From Oscillatoria sp. FACHB-1407 (GTDB lineage Bacteria; Cyanobacteriota; Cyanobacteriia; Elainellales; Elainellaceae), in the NCBI RefSeq assembly GCF_014697545.1, contig NZ_JACJSA010000035.1, positions 1-37,778 on the forward strand: DNA of 37,778 nt, read 5' to 3'. The position numbers and the translations under genes were made by a program. Below are positions 1 through 8,364 of the stretch, piece by piece. Under the pieces are notes generated by a model. The model was given only the letters and a program-made list of their open reading frames with translations. It was not told where the DNA came from and did no database searches. Positions within the stretch are counted from its first letter, which is position 1; the number at the start of each line of letters is the position of its first letter.

Positions 1-577
1 ATCGAGGAGTTCAGGTCGAAAAGTCATAGTACGAGTGTCTCGGGTCTAGTAGTTCATTAGATCTCATTTCTGACCTTTGACACAATCTAATTTACAATCC
101 CCTAATCCACGCTATTTGCACTGCAAAATTGTTTAATGAAATCTAACTTGATTTCGTTGCTATGCCGTATTAACTATTGCCCTGATGTATTTTAACTGAC
201 AAGTAGTACGGAATTGATTCTTCAGTTATAACTATGTCACTAGATAGATGCCAATATTCAGCATCTATCTTTATCTATTCTTGTCGTTACATCGAAATTG
301 ATTTCCAACAAACAGGCTCTCGAAATCCAGGAATCATCGCCTCATTAAGAATCACCTTCCAACAATCCTTCAGATTTCACCAACTTCTGCGAATGATTTC
401 CTTCATCATTCTTTTAATATTGGTTACCTGTAGCTTTGCCTTGCTTCATCTATATGGAACAACCTGGTGAAGCCTGTTTTGAGAGTTGACTTCACAGAAA
501 ATTGGCACTGATCGACTGAGTTTCCGTAGAAACCGATCCCTACTTCTTCCTAACCCAATAACACACATTGAATGCCA
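1..577. other. intergenic region with one hairpin, no convincing gene
   Basis: This is the left edge of the window up to the pgsA stop. It is AT-rich compared with the genes. It contains a perfect 10-bp inverted repeat at 242-270 (listed separately) and a smaller bulged hairpin at 510-538, made of GATCG/CGATC and GTTTC/GAAAC arms, just past the pgsA stop on the minus strand. That second hairpin could be a weak pgsA terminator, although no U-tract follows it. A 78-codon frame at 234-470 has no ribosome binding site and starts inside the first hairpin, so I do not call it a gene. Confidence 0.5.
242..270. repeat. 10-bp perfect stem-loop
   Basis: AGATAGATGC at 242-251 and its exact reverse complement GCATCTATCT at 261-270 flank a 9-base loop. 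A T-rich stretch follows on the plus strand. It could be the terminator of a gene lying left of the window or an RNA structure. The sequence shows only the symmetry. Confidence 0.55.
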
Positions 578-1105
578 TTACAGTTTTGCCGCATCGTCTT
601 GGGTTGGTGCAGGTAACAAGTAGATGGCTCCCGAAATCAGGGTTAGGGCAACCGCGAGCCAAAATGCGATCGCAGCAGATAGTTGCCATGTGTTTGACAG
701 TGGCGCAATTAACAACGCGATCGCCCCAATCTGTGACACGGTTTTGAGTTTGCCCCAGATATTCGCGCCTGAGATTTTGGGCTGATTGACCCGCCAACCT
801 GCGATCGCTAACTCCCGTCCCAGAATCAAAAACACCCCCCAGGCAGGCACCTGCCCCAATTCGATTAACACCAGTAAAGGAGCCAACACCAACAACTTGT
901 CCACCAGTGGATCTAGAAATTTCCCTAAGTCCGTGACCTGATTTAAGCGACGTGCCAGATAGCCATCTAACCAATCGGTGCCCGCTGAAATCAGAAATAT
1001 ACTCAAAGCAATCCAGCGGCTCTGCTCAGTCGGTTGATAGAGCAAATAGAGGAGAATAGGCACTCCCAGCAAGCGTGAAACGGTGATCCAGGTCGGTAGA
1101 TTCAT
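578..1105 (-). CDS. pgsA: CDP-diacylglycerol--glycerol-3-phosphate 3-phosphatidyltransferase
   Basis: Integral membrane enzyme that makes phosphatidylglycerophosphate from CDP-diacylglycerol and glycerol-3-phosphate. This is the committed step to phosphatidylglycerol, which thylakoid photosystems need. The 175-residue protein has the full CDP-alcohol phosphotransferase signature: D44, D47-G48, A51-R52, G61, D65 and D69 in the spacing DxxDGxxAR(x8)GxxxDxxxD. Hydrophobic segments lie around residues 12-23, 31-42, 74-95 and 122-167. The length matches the family (about 170-200). It stands alone, divergent from the Uma2 gene with about 60 bp between starts. A paralogue acting on another alcohol is possible, but the N-terminal NLPTWITVSRL is typical of PgsA. 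Confidence 0.93.
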   Translation of the reverse strand: MNLPTWITVSRLLGVPILLYLLYQPTEQSRWIALSIFLISAGTDWLDGYLARRLNQVTDLGKFLDPLVDKLLVLAPLLVLIELGQVPAWGVFLILGRELAIAGWRVNQPKISGANIWGKLKTVSQIGAIALLIAPLSNTWQLSAAIAFWLAVALTLISGAIYLLPAPTQDDAAKL

Positions 1106-1167
1106 AAGATAGGGCGAATGAAGGCAATCCTTTTATGATGAGGGGTAATACGAGTTGAGAAAACCCT

Positions 1168-1773
1168 ATGCAGGTTGAATTAGAACAACCCAATCATCAG
1201 ATTACCGAAGAGAAGGTATTGATTTTGCAAGGTGTGACGTGGGAGCAGTTCAAGGCGATCGCGGTTCAGTTGCAAGATCACCGAGAGGTCAAACTCTCCT
1301 ATCTGAATGGAGTTTTAGAGATTATGTCACCGATCGGGGAGCAGCACGAAAAAATTAAAAGTACGCTTAGCTTGTTGTTAGAAGCGTATATGAGAGAGAA
1401 GAGTATCCGCTTTTACAAGCGTGGTGGTTTTACCCTGGAGGCAGAAGGATATGCCTCAGGAACCCCTGACGAGTCTTACAGTATTGGTCAATCAGGCGAC
1501 GTTCCCGATATCGTGATTGAGGTGATTGTCACCAGCGGAACACTCAATCGCCGTAAGCTATACGAACCTATGCGAGTACCAGAGGTTTGGTTCTGGCGAA
1601 CAGATCAATTAAAAGTATTTCAGTTGCAAAATGAAACCTATGAGGAGACTTCTCGGAGTCAGTTTTTTCCTGATTTAGACTTAAATTTGCTTCTGCACTA
1701 TCTGGCGTATCCCGATCAGTACGATGCTGTGCAGGAATTTGAGCAAGTGATTCGGGGCGATCGCCAACCTTAA
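1168..1773 (+). CDS. Uma2 family (DUF820) restriction-endonuclease-fold protein
   Basis: This belongs to the Uma2/DUF820 family, a PD-(D/E)XK nuclease-fold family greatly expanded in cyanobacteria whose cellular role is largely unknown. The 201-residue length is normal. Family hallmarks are visible: the N-terminal VTWEQFKAIA segment, LSYLNGVLEIMSP (about residues 43-55), the acidic GTPDES, VPDIVIEVI with the candidate metal-binding Asp and Glu, and the closing RVPEVWFW. The conserved Lys/Arg segment before YEP is present (RRKLYEP). No partner toxin, methylase or transposase is adjacent. Activity is inferred from family only. Confidence 0.85.
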   Translation: MQVELEQPNHQITEEKVLILQGVTWEQFKAIAVQLQDHREVKLSYLNGVLEIMSPIGEQHEKIKSTLSLLLEAYMREKSIRFYKRGGFTLEAEGYASGTPDESYSIGQSGDVPDIVIEVIVTSGTLNRRKLYEPMRVPEVWFWRTDQLKVFQLQNETYEETSRSQFFPDLDLNLLLHYLAYPDQYDAVQEFEQVIRGDRQP

Positions 1774-1796
1774 ATTTAGGCTGCTAGAGAACGTAA

Positions 1797-2051
1797 CGGA
1801 CTGATAAGTTTCCTCAAGATTCCCTCCTACTGTCAACCCGGACACAATATTTTCTTGGAACACTAGAAATAGAAGAGTTTTGGGTAGTCACAACGCCATT
1901 TAAACCACCAGAAACTGACTCAGTAGCACTCATGTTTCAACTTAGAGGTGAAACGTTGCAAGACGTAACACTCTCAAGGCCTGAATCTGTATCCTATGTG
2001 GTGCTTTGCGTCAGTAAAACGGTGTTAGAACAGGAGGACTACCCCGGTTAA
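1797..2051 (+). other. open frame without a start codon, possible gene remnant
   Basis: Between the Uma2 stop and the next gene, one plus-strand frame stays open for 84 codons and ends at TAA 2049-2051. Its first ATG is only at 1932, leaving 39 residues. The translation has a protein-like composition (for example LEIEEFWVVTTPF and SVSYVVLCVSKTV), but I recognise no family. It may be a 5'-truncated relic or chance openness in a short spacer. Confidence 0.2.
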
Positions 2052-2066
2052 AGAGGAGGTTAAAGG

Positions 2067-3458
2067 ATGGCGATCGCCACGATTAATCCGGCAACAGGGG
2101 ACATTGTTCAAGAATTTGAGCCATTGACTGATGAAGCCATTACGCTCAAGCTAGACGCCGCACAACAAGCCTTTGAACACTATCGACTGATTCCCCTGCA
2201 ACAGCGCAGCCAGTGGATGAGTGCTGCCGCCCAAATTTTGATTGACCGCAAAACAGAATTTGGCAAGCTGATGACGGTTGAAATGGGCAAACCGATTGCA
2301 GCGGCGATCGCCGAGGTTGAAAAATCAGCCTGGGTTTGTCGCTATTACGCCGAGAATGCCGCCGAGTTTCTGGCAGATGACGCGATCGAAACCGATGCCA
2401 GTCGCAGTTTTATTCGATATCAACCCTTAGGCATCGTACTGGCGGTGATGCCGTGGAATTTTCCCTTCTGGCAGGTGTTTCGTTTTGCCGCACCGGGCTT
2501 GATGGCAGGGAATGTGGGTGTGTTGAAACACGCCTCGAATGTGCCGCAGTGTGCCTTGGCGATCGAAGAGGTGTTTCGCCAAGCCGGATTTCCAGAAGGA
2601 GTCTTTCAAACGCTGCTCGTTGGGGCAGATAAGGTAGCGCAGATTGTAGCAGACGATCGCGTTAAAGCTGCTACGCTCACAGGCAGCGAACCCGCAGGCA
2701 TCAGCCTCGCTACCCATGCCGGGAAACACTTGAAAAAGACCGTGTTGGAGTTGGGCGGCAGCGACCCCTTCATCGTGATGGACAGTGCTGATTTAGAAAC
2801 CGCTGTCACAACCGCCGTCACCGCCCGCATGATCAACAATGGGCAATCGTGCATTGCCGCCAAACGGTTTATTGTACACGAGGCGATCGCCGACCAATTC
2901 ACTCAAAAGCTGGTTGCCCGATACGCTGCCCTGAAGGTGGGCGACCCACTCGACCCCCAAACGGAGATTGGCCCCCTCGCCACTCCCGGCATCCTCAAAG
3001 ACTTGCAACATCAAGTCACGATGGCGGTTGAGCAAGGTGCCAAAGTGCTGATTGGTGGTAACACGCAAGCGATCGCCCCAACCGTAGAAGGAAAATTGCA
3101 ACAGGGCAACTTCTATCCACCCACGATTCTGGCGGAGATTTCCCCCGATGCGCCGATCGCGCAGGAAGAGTTCTTTGGTCCTGTGGCGATGCTGTTTCGT
3201 GTCCCTGATCTGGACGCCGCGATCGCCCTGGCAAACAATGTTCCCTTTGGTTTGGGCGCGAGTGCCTGGACAACCGTTCCCGAAGAAGGCGATCGCCTCA
3301 TGGCTGACCTGGAGGCAGGTTCCGTCTTTATCAACGGCATGGTGAAATCTGATCCCCGCTTGCCCTTTGGTGGCATCAAGCGATCGGGCTACGGCAGAGA
3401 GTTGGGCAGACCAGGCATCTACGAGTTCGTCAACATCAAAACGATTTGGGTGAAGTAA
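2067..3458 (+). CDS. gabD: NAD(P)-dependent succinate-semialdehyde dehydrogenase
   Basis: Aldehyde dehydrogenase superfamily enzyme that oxidises succinic semialdehyde to succinate. The 463 residues match the short GabD/YneI-like type. Catalytic residues are in place: N131 in MPWNFPFW, K154 in VLKHASN, the cofactor-loop TGSEPAG (205-211), general base E228 in LELGGSDPF, and nucleophile C262 in NNGQSCIAAKR. LELGGSDPF and NNGQSCIA are typical of succinate-semialdehyde dehydrogenases. A strong purine-rich ribosome site (AAAGAGGAGG) precedes the ATG. The next gene, 113 bp downstream on the same strand, encodes a ThDP decarboxylase. In Synechococcus sp. PCC 7002 this pair was shown to convert 2-oxoglutarate to succinate in place of 2-oxoglutarate dehydrogenase. 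The context strengthens the substrate call. Confidence 0.93.
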   Translation: MAIATINPATGDIVQEFEPLTDEAITLKLDAAQQAFEHYRLIPLQQRSQWMSAAAQILIDRKTEFGKLMTVEMGKPIAAAIAEVEKSAWVCRYYAENAAEFLADDAIETDASRSFIRYQPLGIVLAVMPWNFPFWQVFRFAAPGLMAGNVGVLKHASNVPQCALAIEEVFRQAGFPEGVFQTLLVGADKVAQIVADDRVKAATLTGSEPAGISLATHAGKHLKKTVLELGGSDPFIVMDSADLETAVTTAVTARMINNGQSCIAAKRFIVHEAIADQFTQKLVARYAALKVGDPLDPQTEIGPLATPGILKDLQHQVTMAVEQGAKVLIGGNTQAIAPTVEGKLQQGNFYPPTILAEISPDAPIAQEEFFGPVAMLFRVPDLDAAIALANNVPFGLGASAWTTVPEEGDRLMADLEAGSVFINGMVKSDPRLPFGGIKRSGYGRELGRPGIYEFVNIKTIWVK

Positions 3459-3571
3459 TCACCGTGCTGCTGGCATGGGCTGAGGGATAACCTACGGAAA
3501 CCCTTCAAAACCCATCATCAGCGCAGGAGATTGATCTGGCAACTTTAAATCTTAAAGAGAGGTTAAACCAT

Positions 3572-5218
3572 ATGACTGACATGAACACGGCTGAACTTTT
3601 GGTTCAATGCCTGGAAAATGAAGGAGTTGAGTATGTTTTTGGATTGCCCGGAGAAGAAAATCTCCACGTTCTACAAGCGTTGCGGCAATCCTCCATTCAA
3701 TTCATCACAACCCGTCATGAACAAGGGGCAGCCTTCATGGCAGATGTGTACGGACGGTTGACAGGCAAGGCAGGTGTTTGCCTCTCAACCTTAGGACCAG
3801 GAGCCACCAACTTAATGACGGGGGTTGCCGATGCTAACCTCGATTGCGCTCCACTGGTTGCCATCACTGGGCAGGTTGGCACCGATCGCATGCATATCGA
3901 GTCCCACCAATATCTAGATTTGGTGGCGATGTTTGCGCCTGTGACCAAGTGGAATACGCAGATTGTTCGCCCCAGCAATACCTCTGAAATTGTCCGCAAA
4001 GCCTTCAAACTGGCTCAGAGCGAGAAACCCGGCGCGGTTCACATCGATCTGCCTGAAAACATTGCTGCCATGCCAGTAGTGGGTAAGCCACTGAGAACTG
4101 ATTCCCGCGAACGAGTCTATGCCTCATTCCAAAGTATCGAGCGAGCAGCGATCGCTATTTCTAATGCTAAAAACCCTCTGATTTTGGTGGGAAATGGTGC
4201 CATTCGAGCGCGTGCCAGCGACGCTTTAACCGAGTTTGCGACTCGACTCAACATCCCCGTTGCCAATACCTTCATGGGCAAAGGCGTAATTCCCTATACC
4301 CATCCCCTGGCATTGTGGGCAGTGGGCTTGCAACAACGTGACCACATCAGCTGTGGATTTGACAATACGGATTTGGTGATTTGCGTCGGCTATGACCTGA
4401 TTGAATATTCGCCCAAACGTTGGAACCCAGATGGCACCACTTCAATCATTCACATTGATGCCACACCCGCTGAGGTAGACAGCAGCTACATTCCCCTGGC
4501 AGAAGTGGTGGGGGACATCTCAGACTCCCTCGAAGAAATCTTGAAACGTGCCGATCGCACCGGAAAACCGAATCCCTATGCAGTAGAACTGCGAGCCGAA
4601 ATTCGCGCCGACTATGAGGAATATGCCACCGATGATGGTTTCCCCATCAAGCCCCAAAAGCTGATCTATGACCTGCGGCAAGTCATGGGACCGGAAGACA
4701 TCGTGATTTCTGATGTGGGTGCTCACAAAATGTGGATGGCACGGCACTATCACTGCGATCGCCCCAACACCTGCATCATCTCCAACGGGTTCGCTGCTAT
4801 GGGGATCGCTATTCCGGGGGCGATCGCTGCCAAGTTAGTTGCTCCTCAGCGCAAAGTCGTTGCGGTGACGGGAGATGGCGGCTTTATGATGAATTCACAA
4901 GAGCTAGAAACGGCCCTGCGAATCGGCACACCGTTTGTCACGATCATCTTTAACGATGGTGGCTACGGGTTGATTGAATGGAAACAGATCAACCACTTCG
5001 GTGAATCTGCTTTCATTCGCTTTAGCAATCCCGACTTTGTCAAATTTGCTGAGAGCATGGGGCTGAAGGGTTACCGCGTTGAATCTGCCACCGATTTGAT
5101 TCCCACCCTCAAAGCCGCACTGGCTCAAGATGTTCCCGCTGTGATCGATTGTCCCGTCGATTATCGCGAGAACCTCCGCTTTAGCAAACGGGCAGGCGAT
5201 CTGAGTTGCGCCATCTGA
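3572..5218 (+). CDS. 2-oxoglutarate decarboxylase (acetolactate-synthase-like ThDP enzyme)
   Basis: ThDP-dependent decarboxylase of the acetolactate synthase superfamily, 548 residues. Visible features are the N-terminal AELLVQCLENEGVEYVFGLPGEEN, the cofactor-activating glutamate E50 in TRHEQGAAFMADVYGR, and the ThDP/Mg site GDGGFMMN (G434-D435-G436) with N461 about 25 residues on in FNDGGYG. Annotation pipelines commonly call such proteins acetolactate synthase large subunit. The adjacent succinate-semialdehyde dehydrogenase matches the cyanobacterial 2-oxoglutarate decarboxylase pair, so I prefer that role: 2-oxoglutarate to succinic semialdehyde plus CO2. No small regulatory subunit gene (ilvN/ilvH) is nearby. 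The ribosome site AAAGAGAGG lies 8-9 bases before the ATG. Substrate specificity cannot be read directly from the sequence, and a true IlvB-like enzyme is the alternative. Confidence 0.85.
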   Translation: MTDMNTAELLVQCLENEGVEYVFGLPGEENLHVLQALRQSSIQFITTRHEQGAAFMADVYGRLTGKAGVCLSTLGPGATNLMTGVADANLDCAPLVAITGQVGTDRMHIESHQYLDLVAMFAPVTKWNTQIVRPSNTSEIVRKAFKLAQSEKPGAVHIDLPENIAAMPVVGKPLRTDSRERVYASFQSIERAAIAISNAKNPLILVGNGAIRARASDALTEFATRLNIPVANTFMGKGVIPYTHPLALWAVGLQQRDHISCGFDNTDLVICVGYDLIEYSPKRWNPDGTTSIIHIDATPAEVDSSYIPLAEVVGDISDSLEEILKRADRTGKPNPYAVELRAEIRADYEEYATDDGFPIKPQKLIYDLRQVMGPEDIVISDVGAHKMWMARHYHCDRPNTCIISNGFAAMGIAIPGAIAAKLVAPQRKVVAVTGDGGFMMNSQELETALRIGTPFVTIIFNDGGYGLIEWKQINHFGESAFIRFSNPDFVKFAESMGLKGYRVESATDLIPTLKAALAQDVPAVIDCPVDYRENLRFSKRAGDLSCAI

Positions 5219-5382
5219 AGGTAAGGGAGTAGAGGGGTAAGGGAGTAGGGTGTGGGGTGTGGGGTGTAGGGCGTGAATTACTCTATCACCCCATCACTCA
5301 TCTACCAGTTGTCCCTTTCATCCTTTATCCTTCTTTTTTCCCTCTTCCCTCTACTCCTCTACCCCCTCACCCCTTCACTCCT
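5219..5382. repeat. G-rich then C/T-rich repeat at a convergent junction
   Basis: This spacer separates two convergent genes. Its left half, right after the plus-strand stop, is G-rich with GGGTGTGGGGTGTAGGG-like units. Its right half is C/T-rich (CATCCTTTATCCTTC and CCCTCTACTCCTC units). The halves are roughly complementary, so a long imperfect stem can form, and both converging transcripts get purine-rich 3' ends. The same architecture occurs at 12866-13027, and a short version at 35713-35735. The DUF3598 stop codon lies at its edge. Confidence 0.7.
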
Positions 5383-6216
5383 TCATCCTTCTTTTTGTTC
5401 TGTTACCAGGGTCAAACTGCTCCAGGCTCCTTTCGCGTCATAACTGCGGATCATTCGCTGTCGTCGGCGATCGCTCATCATCCAGCCTGCCTCTAACAAA
5501 AAGGGCCTGCCTCTAGGAATGCTGAGAGGCGTATTCGCAGATGCTCCATCGGGCAGGAGCACCACCTGACTGGGATAAATACCCTGGTCAAACAACAGCC
5601 TTGAATCACTAATTCTCGCTGATGACGATAGCTGAAAATGCGGCGTTGTGAGTTGTTGATGCAGGTAATCTCCCTCCTGTGAAATGGCGAGGGTGGTCAG
5701 AAAGCGATCGGGTGGACGCCAATCGGGATGCAGGGTGACGGCTTCGCCTTGCCAGGTGCCGACTAATTGCTGCACAGTTAGGGGAGGACGTTCAGCAGTC
5801 GAACTGCCCTGGAGTTGTTCCCGAATGAGTGTCAAACTTGACAGTTCTCCACTGTCAAACAACTCCACCAATCGCATCCGACGGTCTTTCCAAATAAAGC
5901 CTAGCTCTGCTCCAAACTCTGCAACAGGGCTAAATTGCAGCGACCCTTGCGAAAACGCTCCATCCTCAAATACCAATACACCACGACCCAAACTGCTGTA
6001 CTCTAAAACTTTTTCTTGAGTCAGTTCTTGAGTAATAGGTGAATAATATTGCAACGTTTGACGCACAGTTTGGTTGTTATCTATTCCAGCAAGCGTCACG
6101 ATGGTTGGAATATTCTCAATTACCTGCCCTTGTGGCGACAGGCGAGTAAACGAACCTTCCCATGCCCCTAAATTGCGAAGCAAGTTATCCCATTGTGAAG
6201 TACCACTATTCGTCAT
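5383..6216 (-). CDS. DUF3598 family protein
   Basis: The 277-residue protein resembles the cyanobacterial/plastid DUF3598 family, which is thought to have a lipocalin-like beta-barrel fold. The N-terminal SQWDNLLRNLGAWEGSFTRLSPQG and the later VQQLVGTWQGEAVTLHPDWR are two related domain openings (WEGSF/WQGEA), consistent with a two-lobed barrel. Function is unknown. No signal peptide or membrane segment is visible, so it is probably cytosolic. The last residues (TEQKEG) run into the polypyrimidine repeat, which supplies the stop codon. It is monocistronic and convergent with the 2-oxoglutarate decarboxylase gene. Confidence 0.75.
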   Translation of the reverse strand: MTNSGTSQWDNLLRNLGAWEGSFTRLSPQGQVIENIPTIVTLAGIDNNQTVRQTLQYYSPITQELTQEKVLEYSSLGRGVLVFEDGAFSQGSLQFSPVAEFGAELGFIWKDRRMRLVELFDSGELSSLTLIREQLQGSSTAERPPLTVQQLVGTWQGEAVTLHPDWRPPDRFLTTLAISQEGDYLHQQLTTPHFQLSSSARISDSRLLFDQGIYPSQVVLLPDGASANTPLSIPRGRPFLLEAGWMMSDRRRQRMIRSYDAKGAWSSLTLVTEQKEG

Positions 6217-6512
6217 GCTTGTTCTACCAATTTGAATTGAAACTATAGCTTTGGTCAGAAAGCTTAAGGCAAAGGCAATGGCTCAAACCCTTCTGCTGGG
6301 AAAGCTTCCTGACTCGCCTCTGCCCCATTGAATATGGCTCCGGCTATACGACAAATGCTTGTATGGATTTAGCCATGCCAAACCCCTTTCTAACCTGATT
6401 TACCTACAAAACTCTTTAAATCGGTATTATTTGAATCTATGTCTATTATTGTCTTCACCGGGACAACTTCAAGCTAAAACAGAGGGATGGTTTTGAGGAG
6501 ATAGCTCAATCG
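6217..6512. other. divergent promoter region
   Basis: This 296-base spacer separates the starts of the DUF3598 gene (-) and the CX9C-repeat protein gene (+), so it must carry both promoters. I see no long inverted repeat or recognised operator. The last 30 bases before the plus gene contain GAGGAGATAG, a usable ribosome site. Confidence 0.4.
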
Positions 6513-7499
6513 ATGCGTAGTGTGTTTCAAAGTCGCGTATTTCGCAAATGTTTGTGTGCCACCTGGATAACGGGTGCTTTGATGTTAGGAAGTAGCCCGA
6601 TCGCCCCCCATAATGCGATCGCCCTTCCATCCAACAACACTGCCACAGAAACTCACCTCAAACAAGCTCAGGTTGGCCCTCGACTACCCGGTTCAGTTTC
6701 TAGTCGAGTCCGCCGCGCCTTATCTCGATTTCTCAATGTTCGCCGTCGCGATATCAGCATTGTCAGTTATACCCAACAGGTGTGGGCAGACAGTTGTTTA
6801 GGTTTAGGCACCCCTCTAGATCAGTGTCGTCAGGAGACGATTCAGGGATGGCGGGTTGTCGTCACCAATGGTCAACGCAACTGGACTTATCGCAGCGATC
6901 GCAGTGGTCGTCGATTGCGCCTAGAGGAACAGGGTAACAATATGACGAATGTTAACCTGCCCGATGAGGTATTTAGTGCCGTTGTTCAAGATGCTCAGCG
7001 GCGATCGCGACTCTCCGTATCTACCATTCGCCTGCTGTGGGCACAAGAGCGTAACTGGTCAGATAGCTGTTTGGGCTTATCGAACCCGGAGGTGATCTGT
7101 ACCGCCGTACTCACCCCCGGATGGCTGATTGGCGTTGAGGTTGAGCAACAAGTTTGGATCTATCGCACTGACTTTGCGGGTACTGTAGTCCGTCCGGAAG
7201 CTCAAACCACTGACGTAGGTCTACCCGGCATTGTCTCCCAACTCGTGATGCAGGACGTGCGAACTCGCACCACTGATAGCGTTCGCATCATTCAGTATGA
7301 ACCCAGGGAATGGTCAGATGGGTGTTTGGGGTTACCCGAAGCTGGAGAATTTTGCACCCAGGCGATCGTACCAGGGTGGCGTGTCGTGATTGAGAGCGAG
7401 ACAGGACAACGCTGGGCATACCGCACAGATAGCAACGGTGGCACGCTTCGGCTAGAGCGACCACGTCAACCGACTCCAATTCCACAAATTCCGCGCTAA
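6513..7499 (+). CDS. secreted protein with three CX9C repeats
   Basis: I do not recognise a named family. The 328-residue protein begins with a signal-like segment (basic RVFRKC, hydrophobic ATWITGALMLG, then AIALPS). It then has three homologous units of about 85-90 residues. Each carries W(A/S)D(S/G)CLGL, a second cysteine exactly ten residues later, a glycine-tryptophan (GW) and a W-x-YR(S/T)D segment. The cysteine pairs are C95/C105, C186/C196 and C271/C281. The first half of each unit is a short charged helix (such as VQDAQRRSR or MQDVRTRTT). Exported location and paired cysteines suggest disulfide-stabilised periplasmic domains. The C-terminus is proline-rich. It is followed after about 195 bp by a Crp-family regulator on the same strand. 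Binding partner and role are unknown. Confidence 0.75.
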   Translation: MRSVFQSRVFRKCLCATWITGALMLGSSPIAPHNAIALPSNNTATETHLKQAQVGPRLPGSVSSRVRRALSRFLNVRRRDISIVSYTQQVWADSCLGLGTPLDQCRQETIQGWRVVVTNGQRNWTYRSDRSGRRLRLEEQGNNMTNVNLPDEVFSAVVQDAQRRSRLSVSTIRLLWAQERNWSDSCLGLSNPEVICTAVLTPGWLIGVEVEQQVWIYRTDFAGTVVRPEAQTTDVGLPGIVSQLVMQDVRTRTTDSVRIIQYEPREWSDGCLGLPEAGEFCTQAIVPGWRVVIESETGQRWAYRTDSNGGTLRLERPRQPTPIPQIPR

Positions 7500-7694
7500 C
7501 ACCGTTTCTCTTAAGGTGGGCTACATCGTTACCTCTGTGTCAGAGCGTTGTGCGAAACGTCTCTACCAGATCCGCCTTGCCTTCAGACCTTAACCTTTTG
7601 CCAACCTTAAAATTACCGATTCTCAATCTAAAAATTACCTTCCCTTTAGCTCAACGCTTTACGGTTAAAAGCAGAACTTATCTGGGTTGTCTGT

Positions 7695-8333
7695 ATGCCT
7701 CACTCCTTCGCTCTAGACGCCGCTTCTCAACCCGACTTGCGTCAACTCTTAGAAGAGCTTTATCAGGGCAGAAGTTTGTACCCATTTTCGAGTGGTCAAC
7801 CGATTGAGATGTTGCCCCATGAAATTTGGGTTGTCTGCCGGGGAGTGGTGCAACTGGGAACCCTCTACGACACAGGCGACGAGGCTTTGCTCGGACTTGC
7901 CTGCCCTTCAATGCCGTTTGGGTTACCGTTGACCCTCATCCGTCCCTATCAAGCGATCGCCTTATCCGACGTAGACCTGATGCGACTCAGTATGGCTGAG
8001 GTTGAGCAATCCCCCATGTTGGCGCAGGGTATCTTCCGCCACTTGACTCGCCGCCTCCGCCAAACCGAGGCGATCTTGGCGATGGTGGGCTACCGCCGAG
8101 TCGAGGAACGGCTCCGGCATTTACTGCTGTTATTGCAAGAAGAAGTCGGGCATCCCGTACCCGATGGAACCCGATTAGGAGTTCGCCTGACTCATCAGCA
8201 ATTAGCCAATGCAATTGGCACGACTCGCGTCACCGTAACCCGCCTGATCAACCAACTGCGTGAAGAGGGATGGCTACAAATTGACCGCAATCGGTACATT
8301 ATCATCCCTGCTCACAGCAAGATGGCAATCTAA
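7695..8333 (+). CDS. Crp/Fnr family transcriptional regulator (NtcA-like paralogue)
   Basis: The 212-residue regulator has an N-terminal cyclic-nucleotide-binding-fold domain (about residues 10-110) and a C-terminal winged helix. The recognition helix region LTHQQLANAIGTTRVTVTRLINQLREEGWL (about 165-194) closely resembles NtcA and related cyanobacterial regulators. Between them lies the long dimerisation helix with RRLRQTEAILAMVGYRRVEERL. The sensor half lacks the standard cAMP-pocket RxS signature as far as I can see, so the effector is unknown. It is probably not NtcA itself, because the N-terminal half diverges. It is convergent with the RlpA-like gene. Targets cannot be deduced from the window. 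Confidence 0.88.
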   Translation: MPHSFALDAASQPDLRQLLEELYQGRSLYPFSSGQPIEMLPHEIWVVCRGVVQLGTLYDTGDEALLGLACPSMPFGLPLTLIRPYQAIALSDVDLMRLSMAEVEQSPMLAQGIFRHLTRRLRQTEAILAMVGYRRVEERLRHLLLLLQEEVGHPVPDGTRLGVRLTHQQLANAIGTTRVTVTRLINQLREEGWLQIDRNRYIIIPAHSKMAI

Positions 8334-8364
8334 CAGGTAGCTGACTCCCGTTGACTCCTCCAGC

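Noticed and set aside
234-470. 78-codon plus-strand frame with a hydrophobic end
   Set aside because: It starts within a perfect hairpin, has no ribosome site and no family resemblance. The hydrophobic end arises from AT-rich sequence.
540-974. 144-codon minus-strand frame overlapping pgsA
   Set aside because: It is an alternative frame of pgsA, which has the complete catalytic signature.
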